From NCBI GenBank assembly GCA_013368325.1, contig JAACJK010000163.1, positions 3,038,001 to 3,102,000 of the forward strand: DNA of 64,000 bases, given 5' to 3'. Position 1 is the first letter of the stretch; every line of letters starts with the position of its first letter. Source of the stretch: Ephemerocybe angulata (taxonomy: Eukaryota; Basidiomycota; Agaricomycetes; Agaricales; Psathyrellaceae). The position numbers were made by a program, and so were the translations under genes. Positions 1-12,012 of the stretch are shown here, piece by piece. The notes beneath the pieces are model-generated. The model made no database searches and had not been told where the DNA came from. It saw only the letters and a program-made list of their open reading frames with translations.

Positions 1-1
1 G

Positions 2-721
2 CGTAGGTTCCCGATGTGGATCACCCCATCGGTCTCCTTCTCCCCCGTACTTGCCGACGCCCCTCCCTCGCTCTTCGTCTGCACAGTCGAGGGCTACTAC
101 GACCTCCCGGCGACCATTGCCAACGAGGAGAGCATTGCTACCACCATCGCCAAGTACCTCGCCACGTCGTCCGACTTCACCATCTGGGTCCACCACGAGC
201 CCATGTGCTACGACGTGCTCTCCGGCACCCCCCGCCTCCCAGCCACCATCGGCGACCTCATCCGAGTCAAGGCACTCGAGGTCATCGAGGGCGGCACCCC
301 AGTCGTCGTGTGGCGCATCTACCTCGCTAGTCACTTCACCACCCACCCCGTCTACGTCCGCCAGTTCCGCGACAAGGTCAAGTCGTACACGTTCCAGCGC
401 CTCGAGGGCGTGGGCAAGGCCAAACCGGGAGACTACCAGCGTGCATGCTGCCATGGCCGCGACCACCCCACTGGTATGTGCGAGTACAAGAAGGTTCCCG
501 GCTTCTTCGACCGGGACCCCAACTCCTTCCGCCAAGCCGCCGCTGCCCAAGCCGCCGTCGCTGCCGCCACCACCTCCATCCAGTCCTCTGGCCCCTCCGG
601 CGTCTCCATCGAGTCCAACACCAACACGTCCCGTTCCCACTTCGTCTTGGTCGCCGGCACTGACGCCAAATGGAAGCAGTCTCGTGGAGGCAAGAAGGGT
701 CCCAAGCGCGCTCGTCGTTGA
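2..721 (+). CDS. LINE ORF1, C-terminal part
   Basis: The frame is open from the window edge and ends at TGA 719-721, so the N-terminus is upstream of the window. The visible 240 codons include a Cys/His cluster (ACCHGRDHPTGMCEY, around 440-485) that resembles the zinc knuckle of LINE ORF1 nucleic-acid-binding proteins, followed by an Ala-rich stretch and a basic tail (KQSRGGKKGPKRARR). In LINEs this protein binds the element RNA. Neighbouring ORF2 lies 438 bp downstream on the same strand. The assignment rests on position plus zinc knuckle, as the sequence itself is poorly conserved in this family. No break is visible in the part seen. Confidence 0.65.
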   Translation, partial: RRFPMWITPSVSFSPVLADAPPSLFVCTVEGYYDLPATIANEESIATTIAKYLATSSDFTIWVHHEPMCYDVLSGTPRLPATIGDLIRVKALEVIEGGTPVVVWRIYLASHFTTHPVYVRQFRDKVKSYTFQRLEGVGKAKPGDYQRACCHGRDHPTGMCEYKKVPGFFDRDPNSFRQAAAAQAAVAAATTSIQSSGPSGVSIESNTNTSRSHFVLVAGTDAKWKQSRGGKKGPKRARR

Positions 722-1159
722 ACCCATTATGGACTAGCTCCCCCGCCTTCTATGGAATACGAATACGTCTCTCCTCCTCCCACCTTCTGTAGTTTCTGTA
801 TCTACCAAGCAGCTGGACAGGCATGTGTACCTTAGTTAGACTTTGAATACACCCCCCTGCCCAAAATTTGTCTTGATAAGCCAGCTGTCACCTGTGCTTA
901 AGACCCCAGCATCGGCCCACATATACCGGCCCTACAGATCACGGGAAAGCCTGTGCTGCACCTCTTAGGCGCTCTGACGAGGCGCCAACCCAGTGGCCTA
1001 TTTAGGCCAGGATGACCTGGGCCGCATGCCAGCGAAGCCTACCTTCGGGCGGGCACATCCAGCGGGGCACCCCGGTTTAATAGGGCCCTGTCTGTACCCC
1101 TGACTGCGGGGTGGACAGTATTAGCAGTCACTCCTCCTTCCTCTCCCCCTTCTTCTTCG
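722..1159 (+). other. LINE inter-ORF spacer
   Basis: No gene is seen here. It is the stretch between the two ORFs of the LINE; it is not open in any frame that matches a known domain. Confidence 0.5.
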
Positions 1160-4100
1160 GTGTCATCTGTCAGTTTTGGTTCGTGCCTCCCAGGTTCGGT
1201 AGGTGGGGGCGTTCCTGCTGCCGGCGCCATCACTGAAGACCGACCTGCGGAGTACGGAGGCGGAGGGATGGGGCTTCAGACGCCCCTCCCACCAGGCGAT
1301 GAAGCGACACCTAGTGTTGCGGAGCCTACCCAATCACGGACCCCCTCCTCAGCTCCGGCGGGGGTCCCGGCGCCATCCCCAGCGTTAGCGCCCACCCAAG
1401 CACCTTCTCAGAGCCAACCCGCCCCTCGAGGGCGTGGTACACAACCCACCCCGGGCGCCCAGACGTGCATAACAGACTTCATGAGGAACATTCGCCCCCA
1501 AGCACCACCGCAAGGCCGCAAGCGCCTAATGACTCGAGCAAACATAACCGTCACATCCATTAACCTGGGAGGGGCGGGCTCAGCCACAACGCAGGACAAA
1601 TGGCAGCAGGTTGCGTCCCTGCTGTTTACGATCTTTAACTCATCGAACGCGCTGAACCCGACCGTGAATGCCGGTGTGGCGCTTGTAGTGAACAAGCGCT
1701 TGGTAAATTGACGCCCGGGCGACATCGTGATCGATGAGGTACATCCCGGCAGGGCCCTGCACATGAGCATTCCGTGGAACAACCACAAGTCCACTCTGAA
1801 CTTCCTCGCCATCTACGCCCCGAACAATGAACGGGCAAGTGAGGACCTGTGGAGAGATGTCAAGACTTACTACGACGATAAGGCTATCCCGAAGAAACCC
1901 CACTTCGTACTTGGGGACTTCAACCTCGTGGAGGATGAAATTGACCGCCGACCTGCGCACAGAGATGATACAGGAGCGGTAGACACACTGAAGGCCATGT
2001 TAAGAGCGCTCCGCATGCAGGACGGCTTCAGAAAGGAATATCCTGACCGGTGCGCATTTACGTGGGGCCTGAACCACTCCCCGGACTCCATCCCACCGAA
2101 CGCCTCTCTGTCCCGCATTGACCGAATATATTGTAGACGAGACATGTACTTCTCGACACGAGAATGGCGAATACATCTTGATCACACCGTAGGCACTGAC
2201 CACGAGCTGGTGTCAGCTACGTACTACAACCTTGATGCGCCCTTCATTGGTAAGGGGCGCTGGCAGATCCCTGGCTTCCTCCTGGATTGCGCAGACTTCA
2301 TGGAACAAGTAAATGACCTGTGCGCGCTCGCCATAGCCAAATAGAGGATCTGACCTTTGGGAGTGACGATACGCCCCAGTCGCTCTTCCAGAAACTGAAA
2401 GATGACATTAGAGACCTAGCCCGGAAGGAGTCCAGTAGGCGCATACCGAAGGCTCGCGAAGAGATAGAGCGTCTCACTAAGGAGTATGATGAAGCCATAA
2501 ACAATGAGGCTTTGAGCGAACAAGCCCGCACCGCCAGGGCGGTCGAACTGCAAAGCGAAATATGTTCGCTCGAGGAGGTGTGGCATGAGAGAGCGAAACT
2601 TGACACAAACACACTTTTCACACTCGAGCACGAGACCATAGGGAAACATTGGATCCGCTCCAACAAGGAGAGCAGACCACGAGACACGGTGTATATGCTG
2701 AAATACCCGGACGACCCCCAAGCGCCGCCTGCGAAGAAATCAGAGGATATGGCTGAGATCGCAAGACAATACCACAGCAACATTCAATCTGACATGGAGC
2801 ACTCACAAGATGAGCGCGATGCAGCCACTCAAGATGTCCTAGAGACCTTCAATGCTCGGCTAGATGCTGGGGATATAGAGAACCTGAGCGGATACCTCGA
2901 GTATGACAAAGTTCTTACCGCCCTCATGTCACTACCTAACGGCAAAGCCCCGGGGCTAGACGGAATACCGGCCGACTTGTGGAAAACCTTGGCCTGAACC
3001 TTTGAGGAAGCGAAAAAAGCAGGGGACGACGATCCCCCCGCTGATATTGTTCAGCTGCTGCAGTCAGTATTCAACGACGTGGAACGCCATAAGGTATTCC
3101 CCACGTACCGCTTCGCGGAGGGCTGGCTATGCCCCCTGTACAAAAAGAAGGACAGGGACGATATTGCAAATTACAGGCCCATCACCGTGCTCAATGCTGA
3201 CTACAAAGCCTTCACGAAGGCACTCACGATACGACTAGCGCCCGTGGCGCTTAAACTCATCCACCCCGACCAGGCGGGTTTCATGAAGGGACGTCTAGTG
3301 ATCACCACGGGTTAACCCCGGGTGGAAATGCCCTGACCCGCACCCGACCCGCGCCCTAACCCTACCCAGAACCCGCGGGTCAACCCGGTCAAAACGAGCC
3401 CAAAAACATCCAGATCTCGTCCGTTTTGGACGTTCTTGGGCTCTTTTTGAAGGGCACGGGTTGGGAAAGGCCAACCCGCACCCCACCCGAGCCGGGTTCA
3501 ACCCCGTAACCCGCGCGGGTTTCTCAACCCCTGCCTATCACTAGGGACGTCGCATTGACGACCACACCGAGCTCATCAAACTGACTATCAAGTGGTGCGA
3601 AAAAGAAGAGGAGGATGGCCTCCTGGTATTCCTCGACCAAGAGAAAGCGTACGACAGGATAACACACCCCTTCCTCCGTGCCACCCTCGCGTGCTTGGGC
3701 TTCCCCGAACACTTCTGCAAAGCGATCGACACCCTATATGAACGTGCCGAGACTGTAGTCATTATCAACGGAGTGATAAGCGAAAAGTTCCGGATTACGA
3801 GGGGTGTCCGGCAAGGGGATCCCCTGTCATGCCTTCTCTTTAACCTGGCCATTGAGTCATTGGCAAACCTACTGCACAAATCGAACCTAAAGGGTTTCGA
3901 CACACCTGGATATGCCGAACGCCTGATAACCACCCTCTTTGCTGATGACACAACAGTTTTCCTTGCCCAGGACGATAACTTCGCGCCACGCATCCGGCCA
4001 AATTTAATGTCGACAAGACTGAGCTCATCCCAGTCGGGACCCAGCAATACCACGAAGCCGTAATCAGTACGAGACTCACCAGGCAGAATGACGACACATC

Positions 4101-6569
4101 TCGGATCCCCCCCGGCATCAAAATAGCCGCTGAAGGCGAGGCTGTCAGAGCATTGGGCGCTTTCGTTGGAAATGGCGTCGACAACATCAGCATTTGGACG
4201 CCCACGATTGAGACAATTGAGCGCAAAGTGGAGAACTGGCAGAGGAGCCACCCATCCCTCGAAGGTCGAAGTTACATCACAAAACTCGAGCCCGGCGGAC
4301 GCACGCAGCACCGCACTATGGTGCAAGGTATATCGAAAGAAATCGAGGACAAAGTCGCTGAAATAATAGCTAACCTCATATGGGACGGGAAAGTCCCAGG
4401 TGTTAACCGTGACACGATGTCTCTGCCATACGAGTACGGCGGAGAGGCTACCCTTGATATCCGACTCCGGAACGTAGCGATCTATCTAAAACTCGCCCAG
4501 AAATTCATACAAGGCATCCTGCGATGGACCGGGATGGCGAGGGACCTCATGTTCCATGACGTGCCAGCATCGCGGCGCGTCGCCGACCGTGAGTCTGCAG
4601 TGAACGTCTTTATGCAGACATGGGACACTGCCAAACAAGGTGCACGGTCCACACTCCCACTCTCCATGCGTAAGATGATCGAGACCAGTCGAAAATACGG
4701 CCTGGCGTACAACCCACCAGTCCTCACAGACGAAATAAAAAATGCAATGCCCATCCGGTACCACCCAGGTAGAGTCTGTGACCCCCTCACACCTGACGAT
4801 GGCAGGATTGCCTCCTGCTTGCGTGACTGCCATCGGATTTTCACCGTTGGAGACCTTGTGTGGTTTGTACGGGAGTTCCCACATGACGAGACGCCGGGCG
4901 CGCCCACACCTGAGAGACCCACCCCGCCAACCTGCACCTGCACCAACTGCGAATACATTCACAACATCGGATGCGCCGACACTTTCCAATGCGCCACAAG
5001 AAGGCCGAGGAATACCTGAGCATCCTTGGGGACAAGTGGACCCCCGGCAATGACCAAGTCGACCTTGATGCCCTTGAGTCTGACTTCAAACTCATCAGAG
5101 AGACCTGGGGCCTAAGCGCCGACAGCGAGAGCCTGTTCGAGCCGCGGGTGCTTAGCTACAGGACACTCGCCAATGGCTTCCGTATCCTGAACCACCGAGT
5201 CGCTGCCTGGTGGGATTTCTGGCACCTTGACATCCCGCGCCCTAACCTTCAGAACCGGCAATGGAAGCAGCTGTACATCGAGACGAGGGTCGTGCGGCAC
5301 CCCCACGCTGCCCCCACAGCGTCCTTCGGGGTGACCAGACACCCCGAACTACACCACACGGTCCAGGGGAGGTTACCCACCATTCTACGGCAGACCCAGC
5401 ACAACGCCATGGCCCTCGCCATCCTCCGTACCCTCGACTCTGTTCCGGAAACTGAGAACATCAAGATCAGCCTTGAGTCACAGCACATTGTAGACTTGCT
5501 CACCTCGAAACTCGAAAGGTACGAGAACTCGAACTGGGTAGACCACGACTGCGACACCACCTTCATGCAGTCTCTGGTGTCCGTACTGAGGAGACGTAAG
5601 GGCCTGACAGTCTTCATGCAGTTTGGCCAGGCCTCAAACCAAGAAGCCTGAGCGAGGGCGAAGGCAAATGCCGTGCAAGCCCAGACGCACCCACCCCCGG
5701 AGGACGAACACTTCATTGATACCAATGGCTCCCACCTGATTGTCGGCGCGCAGCTAGCCTCCCTGTCCCAATCCCAGATATATAAGATCCTCCTGCACGA
5801 GAAGGCGCGTGGGACGAAGACACGGGCTCCCACGAGAACTCACCTAGACCTGGCCAAGGAGGCGGCGGGCGCGAGGACCGGCTCACGACCCACGGATGAA
5901 GAGCTCTGGCGCTCAACATGCTCGAGGCAGATTGCCCACAAGAAAATTCGAGCTTTCCTTTGGCGCACCATGCACGACACCCTGCCGTGCGGGCATGTGT
6001 GGCCAAACGACCCCCACCCTGAGAGGGCGCTATGCCCGACGTGCGCTGTCCGCGAGACTCCCGACCACATCCTGACCGAGTGCCCTGATAATGGGCAAAA
6101 AGAAATATGGAAGCTAGCTAGGGACCTTCTCGCCCAGAAAGGGATAGAGATGGCGGACCCCATCACCCTGGGTGACATACTCTCGTGCGGGCTACCATCG
6201 AGTGGGGCCGCAGATGCCGGCAAGAATCGCCTCTTCACAATCGTGATGTCGGAATTGGCGTGGCTCATCTGGACGCGCCGTTGCAAATGGGTGATTGAAG
6301 ATGAGGGTTCAGAGGAGAAGAGAGTTTCCTCACCCGAAGCCAATAACTTGTGGCACGCAAGAATGAACTCCAAACTTACATTCGACCTCCTAGCGACGAA
6401 CATACGGAAGTATAAGAAAAAGGCCTTTGATAAAACACTCGTACACGACACTTGGACAGGTGTCGTGGAACCCGAGCCTGAGCTAGCCCCCTCTCTGTCC
6501 GCCAGCCGGAACACAGGGGTTTTAGTGGGTAGGACTAACGGTCGGGGCTGCCCTCGCGGGCGGCACTGA
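1160..6569 (+). pseudogene. LINE ORF2 (endonuclease, reverse transcriptase, RNase H, zf-RVT), broken
   Basis: The APE-type endonuclease region (about 1545-2340) shows GDFNLVEDE, SRIDRIYC and TDHELVSA, but the segment that should carry the QETH-type catalytic glutamate is deleted between ASLL and IFNSS near 1620-1635. The RT region runs from NGKAPGLDGIPADLW (about 2940) through RQGDPLSCLLF to FADDTTVF (about 3955). RNase H-like sequence lies near 5400-5620 and a zf-RVT cluster (CPTCAVRETPDHILTECP) near 6030-6085. Lesions: TGA at 1709, TAG at 2342 with a frameshift, TGA at 2995, a 248-bp MITE at 3296, a frameshift with probable deletion near 3985-4000, a frameshift near 4990, and TGA at 5649. 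Several TGA codons are explained by TGG or CGA losing a C:G pair. Confidence 0.85.
3296..3543. mobile_element. hAT-type MITE in the LINE RT domain
   Basis: A 248-bp insertion flanked by an exact 8-bp duplication, GGGACGTC at 3288-3295 and 3544-3551. The ends are inverted (TAGTGATCACCACGGGTTAA against TAGTGATAGGCAGGGGTTGA read inward). Taking it out with one repeat restores an uninterrupted RT frame (MKGR then RIDDH), which proves the insertion. An 8-bp TSD with a TAG-start terminus fits hAT non-autonomous elements. The interior holds imperfect inverted repeats around 3395-3450 and no coding capacity. Confidence 0.85.
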
Positions 6570-6686
6570 CCTGTGTGAGTCCCACACTGTCAGTCTATAA
6601 ACGGCGGCGGCTCGTCCGTCAATGGATTTCCTCTAGGTGGGAGCCCTCGCGGCCCTGTTTCGGTCTTGGTATCAAGGAATGGTTTA
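6570..6686 (+). other. LINE 3' UTR, upstream part
   Basis: Non-coding 3' sequence of the LINE between the ORF2 stop and the TA-flanked MITE. Confidence 0.5.
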
Positions 6687-6981
6687 CTGTACCGGACTGT
6701 AGGGTAGCAATCACTTTTGGTGTATTACGTTTCGGTAGGCGTCACAATTAGGCAATGACTTCGTCGTGAGGCGTTACTTTCGCAAATTTTGGCAATGACC
6801 AGAGACCTACAGTGATACTTTAGGGTAGAAACCCACCCTTCTTTTTATTTGGAATTTTAGTCGATTTTATTGGTATTTAATTTTGGCAATGACCCCTGCG
6901 TTACGCGTTACATCGCTGGAAATAGGCAATATTTTTGGGTAGTGTTATGCGTTACTATTGCTACCCTACAGTCCGGTACAG
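6687..6981. mobile_element. Tc1/mariner-type MITE in the LINE 3' UTR
   Basis: A 295-bp element bounded by TA dinucleotides (6685-6686 and 6982-6983). The terminal inverted repeats are 25 bp or more and perfect over CTGTACCGGACTGTAGGGTA at the left and its complement at the right. It has no ORF. TA target duplication plus such TIRs point to mobilisation by a Tc1/mariner or pogo transposase; its TIR differs from that of the pogo element at 29000. Confidence 0.8.
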
Positions 6982-6991
6982 TATTATCTGA

Positions 6992-7071
6992 AGCCGGCTG
7001 AAGGGGTCACCACCATCGACCGCCGGACGCTACTCAAAGGCACCACCAAAAAAAAAAAAAAAAAAAAAAAA
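6992..7071 (+). repeat. LINE 3' end with poly(A)
   Basis: Begins AGCCGGCTGAAGGGGTCACC and ends in A24 (7048-7071). The same 3' sequence followed by an A-rich run recurs at 58873-58942, so this is a conserved retroposon 3' end rather than a chance homopolymer. Confidence 0.7.
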
Positions 7072-8320
7072 CAAAAGTGATAAAGATGGCAGCAAGGGTA
7101 AAAATAAGGATGAAAAAGAGGAGTCTAGTACTGGTGAAAAGCTTAGGGTGAGTATTTCAGCATGCACATCCTACTCGAACAGCTAGTACCTTTGGTAATC
7201 CTGATCATTTTAACCCAGCCTATGTTTTCAACAACATATCACATTTGGTTGAAACTCACCTTGGTGGCTGCAAGCTAACGGAGCCACACAGCATATCTAA
7301 CTTGACTGTGTTTTTTAGAATAGAACAAAAAACACAGACAGAGCAATTTCTCAAATTACCTGCAAAAGAGATAGAGGGTTTTGATCTGAATCAGAGGACC
7401 ATGTTGTCAGGAAATTTGCCCTGGTTATCTCAAAAAACCTGCATGCCATACAAGAAGATATTCTATAACTGAATAACATTCAGCAGTATGAATTTGCCAA
7501 CAACTTCTTGCTGGTGCAGCTAATAGTTGTGGGATAGACTGGCAGGAAAGCTATACTTGAAGAAAAGTTTGCCACAAACATTTCAAACACCTAGATCAAT
7601 TTTATACTCCCCTCCACTTTTTTACTTAGAACTTTCTCATCATTGGTTCTTAGGTATTTTAAATTACTTACAGTATGGACTCTCAATCTTATTCTGTGTT
7701 TTCTGTTCGAAACTTTAATTAGCTGGCTTTCATTAGACTAGCTTCTAATCAGGATCAACAACAGCTACTGATAACTATCTTTGATCTGCATTAGTACTGG
7801 CAATGCAGGGGAATAGAACAACAATCAAGGTCTCTCCTGATGCAAAAAATCTGAGGTGAGCCTCAACACCTCAACTTTTTGTTACCCTACTTAATAACTT
7901 TGTATTTAGCCCTGGGTCTGGCCATATGAGCCTCAAATAACATATACATCTGACAGAGGCACCATCATGAAGAACCATGACTACATATGCCATGTAGTTG
8001 ACTCTCTACAGCTTAACTTGGAGGTTCCGCAACATTATGACATGTCCGAGTTTATAGTTCATAGCTTATGAATACATTTATTCTGGTTCCCTTCTATGTA
8101 GACTGCTATGGTCAAGGCCATCACATTTGACCTAGCAAATTTTGGTAAAGCCATGTGATTATCTGACTAGTCTCAATGACTTGAAGCCATGTATGATGAA
8201 GCCAAGTGCCTCCAAGATTGCCATGCTTTTATCCTGTAATTCTTGATTCCCCATGTAGACTCCATGTGGACTGTCTTAATTTTGAACACGAGATTGATAT
8301 TCTCTATTCCGGACATGGGG
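7072..8320. other. AT-rich stretch, no gene supported
   Basis: The only ORFs are short (for example 7245-7472) with no recognisable motif. A lysine/glutamate-rich segment at about 7078-7147 ends at a GTGAGT and may be an exon remnant. Nothing else is assigned. Confidence 0.4.
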
Positions 8321-9150
8321 GAGTACTTCACACTCCCCCACCTGTTCGCGTGGACTCCACGTGGACTCCACAAAGAATCCAGTGGCATACCAGTGGACTA
8401 GAAGCAAATTTTTGGCAGAGCCCCTGCCAAAATCAGTCCACGAACAGTCCACGAGCAGTCCATGCCCTCCTGCTAGGCTCTGTGGAGTCCATGTGGACTC
8501 TGATTGTGGACTGAAGCCACTGGACTCATGTGGACTACCACTGGACTCAAACCACTGGACTGAATGTGGACTACTGCTGGACTGCCACTAATGACTATGT
8601 TTGGTCCCATCATTTTATTATATAATACCATTGTTATTGTTTTGTAGTGTTGATGCTATGAAATAACTAAGCAATTGGTTAAAAACTAGTCTCACAATCT
8701 GCAAAATGATTTCCGAGCACCGACATTGCAATCTAAAAATAGGATATGGTATAGGGTATAGCCTAATTACAAGATAAAATATATAAGACCAGATAGTCTA
8801 GTAGTTACACTCACAGCAAAAGCTTAGTAATAGCTATTTCCCAAGGTCTCAGGTTCAATCCTGGGGCATGCCATTTATTTTCTTTCTGTCAAAATAGAGA
8901 TCATAAGAGTTTACATAGAGTCCATGTGGACTCCATGTGGACTCCACTAGCTTGGGAATGGATATAAACTCTAAGTCTCATGTGGACTGGCTGTGGAGGG
9001 GGGGTGGACTGATTGTAGAGGGGGTATGGACTCCAGGTGGACTCCACAATGAGTCCACTAGTCAAATACTCAGAGTACACTGGTAGACCAGTGGACTCTG
9101 GGCAGTCCACGTGGAGTCCACGTGAACAGGTGGGGGACTGAGAATTACAG
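8321..9150 (+). mobile_element. Family A non-autonomous element, full copy 1
   Basis: An 830-bp element with an exact 8-bp target duplication, ACATGGGG at 8313-8320 and 9151-9158. The left end is GAGTACTTCACACTCCCCCA and the right end reads inward as CTGTAATTCTCAGTCCCCCA. Both arms are packed with short GTGGACTCCA and CAGTGGACT repeats in inverted orientation. The middle carries a tRNA-like module and a GCAAAATGATTT core. It has no coding capacity. The ends match those of the 7.2-kb element at 45156, so I infer cross-mobilisation by that element's transposase. Confidence 0.9.
8787..8872 (+). other. tRNA-like module inside family A copy 1
   Basis: An A-box-like segment (TAGTCTAGTAGTTACACTC) lies about 45 nt before a B-box (GGTTCAATCC), as in Pol III internal promoters. 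This copy is more degenerate than the one at 54863. It is not a functional tRNA: no acceptor stem is found. Confidence 0.45.
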
Positions 9151-9249
9151 ACATGGGGGTACCCCTACCTACCTACCACGGTAATAAATTACTATATATA
9201 GTCTAATTATAATGTCATGTATGTCGGAAAAACCTGACCCGGCACGCCA

Positions 9250-9441
9250 ACATTTATTTTCTTTCTGTCAAAAGTAGAGATCATAAGAGTTCACATGGAG
9301 TCCATGTGGACTCCATGTGGACTCTACTGGCTTGGGAATGGATATAAATTCTAAGTCTGATGTGGACTGGCTGTGGAGGGGGGGTGGACTGATTGTGGAG
9401 GGGGTATGGACTCTACGTGAACAGGTAGGGGACTGAGAATT
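9250..9441 (+). mobile_element. Family A fragment (right part only)
   Basis: About 190 bp that repeats the right arm of family A, from the TTTATTTTCTTTCTGTCAAA motif to AGAATTACAG. The left arm, tRNA-like module and target duplication are missing, and part of the arm is deleted near 9417. Confidence 0.7.
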
Positions 9442-10540
9442 ACAGCTTCCTATAGATTATTAAAGGTCAGCAAGTTTACTAAAAAGAACAGAAATGATTG
9501 CTAACCTATGCCCGGTTTTCTAAGCAGTAGAATAATATAGAATGGGCCTTTTTTCTTGATGACCTCCTTGACATATTTGGTTTTGGGGCATAAAGAGAAG
9601 AGAGACTATTCAGTTTCTATTGATAAATATCATTGAAGATTATTCACCTTCATGCAGAAGCAAGTCAGCTGGGCTTGAGAATATGTTGAATTGGTCTACC
9701 CCATCCGGGTATTTCTGCTTCCACAAGATGTTGTAAAGTATTTGCTGTAGTCCTCGAATCTCTTTAAACACTCTATGTCTAAAGGTCAATAGACTTGTAA
9801 TTAGAGAGTTACATGAAACCTACTTTGTGGCCTCCCCTCCTCTGAGTTGTCATCCTCTTGAGGACACATTAAGATGGAGAGTACCATGATGATATTGACA
9901 TAGTGCTCTTGCATGTCTTTAAACATGTTCAAGACTTGGTTGTGTAGATTGAGTAGAGCAATGGTGTCTTGCAAAGAAAGGGACACCTTGTAGAGTTTCA
10001 TCCTGAACCTCTTTCAAAGTGGACTCATTCCCATATCAATTGCTCCAGAGCCTCAATGTTGCTATGCGAGGGTATACTGACCCTCTTTTGACGAGCCTTG
10101 GTTTGTCAAAATGATAGAAAGGTTGAGTTTGAGAAGGCCATGCATGACATAATTGCAGTGCGACACTGGATCACCTTCCACGATGATAGACTGCCTATTT
10201 GTGCTTTGAGTCAGCTCCAGCAAAGAATAGCAAAGATACATACTTGGTGACCACAATGGTGAATGAGTCCTGAGAACAACACAGTTGCAAACTTGCAGAT
10301 ACAGATGATGATTCTACGCTCCATAATATAAAAGAGCTCAGCTTCAACATTGGAATGTGGTTTTGTAAGATTTGTCACCCTAGTAGGTGCACCAGGGTGA
10401 TTGCACATTGGTATGTTTGCCAGCGCGTTCCATATGTGCTTCCAAGTCTATGGCAAAAATTAGTTGAATAGACTTAAGAAACCTTACTATTGTTGCTAGT
10501 TGCTGCCTCCTCCGTATCAGCAATATTCAACTAGGGTACC
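9442..10540 (-). other. Possible 3' part of the decayed minus-strand gene
   Basis: Minus-strand frames are open only in short pieces (for example 10062-10256 and 10211-10408). Position suggests the C-terminal part of the trypsin-like gene that starts at 12012, but I see no motif that proves it. Confidence 0.25.
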
Positions 10541-12012
10541 TCAAAGCAGACATTGGCTGGATCTCCAGCACACCAACCAGACCTTGTTGCCTCCAAATTT
10601 TATCTGATCGATCTTGTTCTTATAAAGCTCAATAACAGCCCAGTCTTTGGTGAACCTGTGGAGTTTGACAGAGACCTCGATTTTCTCTGAATGAAGAATG
10701 AAACCAATAGTGCGCTGAATGTCAAAAAGCTTTCTGTAGTCTGAGCATGTAGCACTTTGATCTTCTGAACCTCCTTTCTTGCCTTCTCTACCAAGTCCAT
10801 GTATTCCATACTTTATCCACCACTTCCTGTTCCTCTCCCAATGTGGGCTCCCCAAGCTTGGTCAGAGAATCAGTCCAGACATTGATATTCAAGAGTCATT
10901 GGCCAATGGCAGACATCATGGCCTAGATGGCATTGTCATAGCCCTAGACACCGAGGGCTACAATTTCTTCGTGACATTGGCTATGGGTCTTTCGGGTCAT
11001 GCTGATGTTGGGGTGGACAGGAGGGGGTGAGCGACATGAGCGCATGTGAGGACGGCAATACACTTATCACCTCCAGGAGATTTGGGAGGAAGGTGGAAGT
11101 ATAAGGCAGCAGTCCCTTCATAATATGTGCATAAATGACTAGTGATGGCAAGACCAAGAGTTAGAGTAAAGGGTTTGCCCAGGTCGGAAAGCTGCAGGTC
11201 GGCAAGCAGGTCGGGGTCATTGAGCATCTTGGAACCAACAGCCAGCTTTGGACAATGATTGTTGGAGGTAATATGCAGTGCACATGAAGTGCATAAAGAC
11301 AGAATCAATCAGGAAAGTATGCCTGCATATATGGTGGTATCAATATTGCAGAGCTCAATGGGGCTGGCCTCCATCAACTTGCAAATAGCCTTACACCGTC
11401 CGTTATGTTGCATACTGCATTTGATCGCCTAGTTCTGTGGTTTGAGGCAGTAAAAGTGAGTTTTTCCTTTGAGCAGGGGCTTTAGTACTAATCATGTGCT
11501 GCAAGGTCACCCGAACACTTACCACATCTGGACCAAGTACACCTTGGCAAATGTTCCAACAGAGCTGGTCATATTCAACTCACTGGACCCAGCTTTAAGC
11601 CCTCCCAAACCCAAGTATCTGAGGCTGCACGCTACAGTATGTAGGGTGGCACTGTTGTCCGGTGCCCCTGAACACCTAGCCAAACATGGCCATGAGCTTT
11701 TGGTTCTCATGGCAGATGGATCTGGCCTGAATGGGTGCAGTTTCAGCTATTGGGCCTCATTCAAGATGAATTTGCTCTGTCTGCAGCAGACTCTGAACTT
11801 GGGTGACATTTAACAAATTGGAGAGCTTCTCATTCATCCAGTATGGCAATGTGGACAGACAATGACCATGCAGCTGAGGTTGTGATGCGCAGCTGGTTGA
11901 TATGCTCGTCTTCTAGCATAGAAAACACCATTGCATTGTATTCAGGCTGGTGTACATATCTGAGTACAGTTAAAGTAGATATGCAGCAGTAAACATACCA
12001 ATGGCTGCATTG
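10541..12012 (-). pseudogene. Decayed trypsin-like or unknown fungal multigene-family protein
   Basis: Reading from 12012 downward, an exon with VHQPEYNAMVF follows an intron-like GTATGT...CTCAG (about 11960-12000). A segment at 10997-11308 contains GTAALYFHLPPKSPGG and VLTCAHVAHP, like the catalytic-His region of trypsin-fold proteins. A segment at 10541-10855 contains RTIGFILHS and HRFTKDWAVIEL, seen in a basidiomycete multigene family as I recall it. Reading frames change several times and stops intervene, so it is not functional. The 5' end is cut at the family B element at 12013. The protease assignment is weak, since only the His motif is visible. Confidence 0.4.

Larger units (their letters stand above)
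1..7071 (+). mobile_element. Tad1-like non-LTR retrotransposon (LINE), decayed
   Basis: The unit contains the end of an ORF1 (to 721), a 438-bp inter-ORF spacer, an ORF2 with endonuclease, reverse transcriptase, RNase H and zf-RVT regions (1160-6569), a 3' UTR and a 24-nt poly(A) run at 7048-7071. The 5' end lies outside the window. Two small DNA elements sit inside it (3296-3543 and 6687-6981). The domain order and the zinc-knuckle ORF1 fit fungal Tad1-clade LINEs; the clade is inferred by domain content only. Several nonsense codons, frameshifts and deletions make it inactive. Confidence 0.85.

Noticed and set aside
1408..2145. Minus-strand ORFs opposite the LINE ORF2
   Set aside because: They mirror the plus-strand endonuclease frame and have no motif of their own.
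3338..3480. CCCTAACCC-like words resembling telomeric repeat
   Set aside because: They lie inside a MITE with target duplication and do not form a tandem (TTAGGG)n array.
8321..9150. Dense short repeats resembling a CRISPR or satellite array
   Set aside because: Units are palindromic, unevenly spaced and in both orientations within a transposon with defined ends; the host is a fungus.
11469..11813. Plus-strand 114-codon ORF
   Set aside because: It overlaps the minus-strand gene remnant and shows no motif; likely a chance frame.
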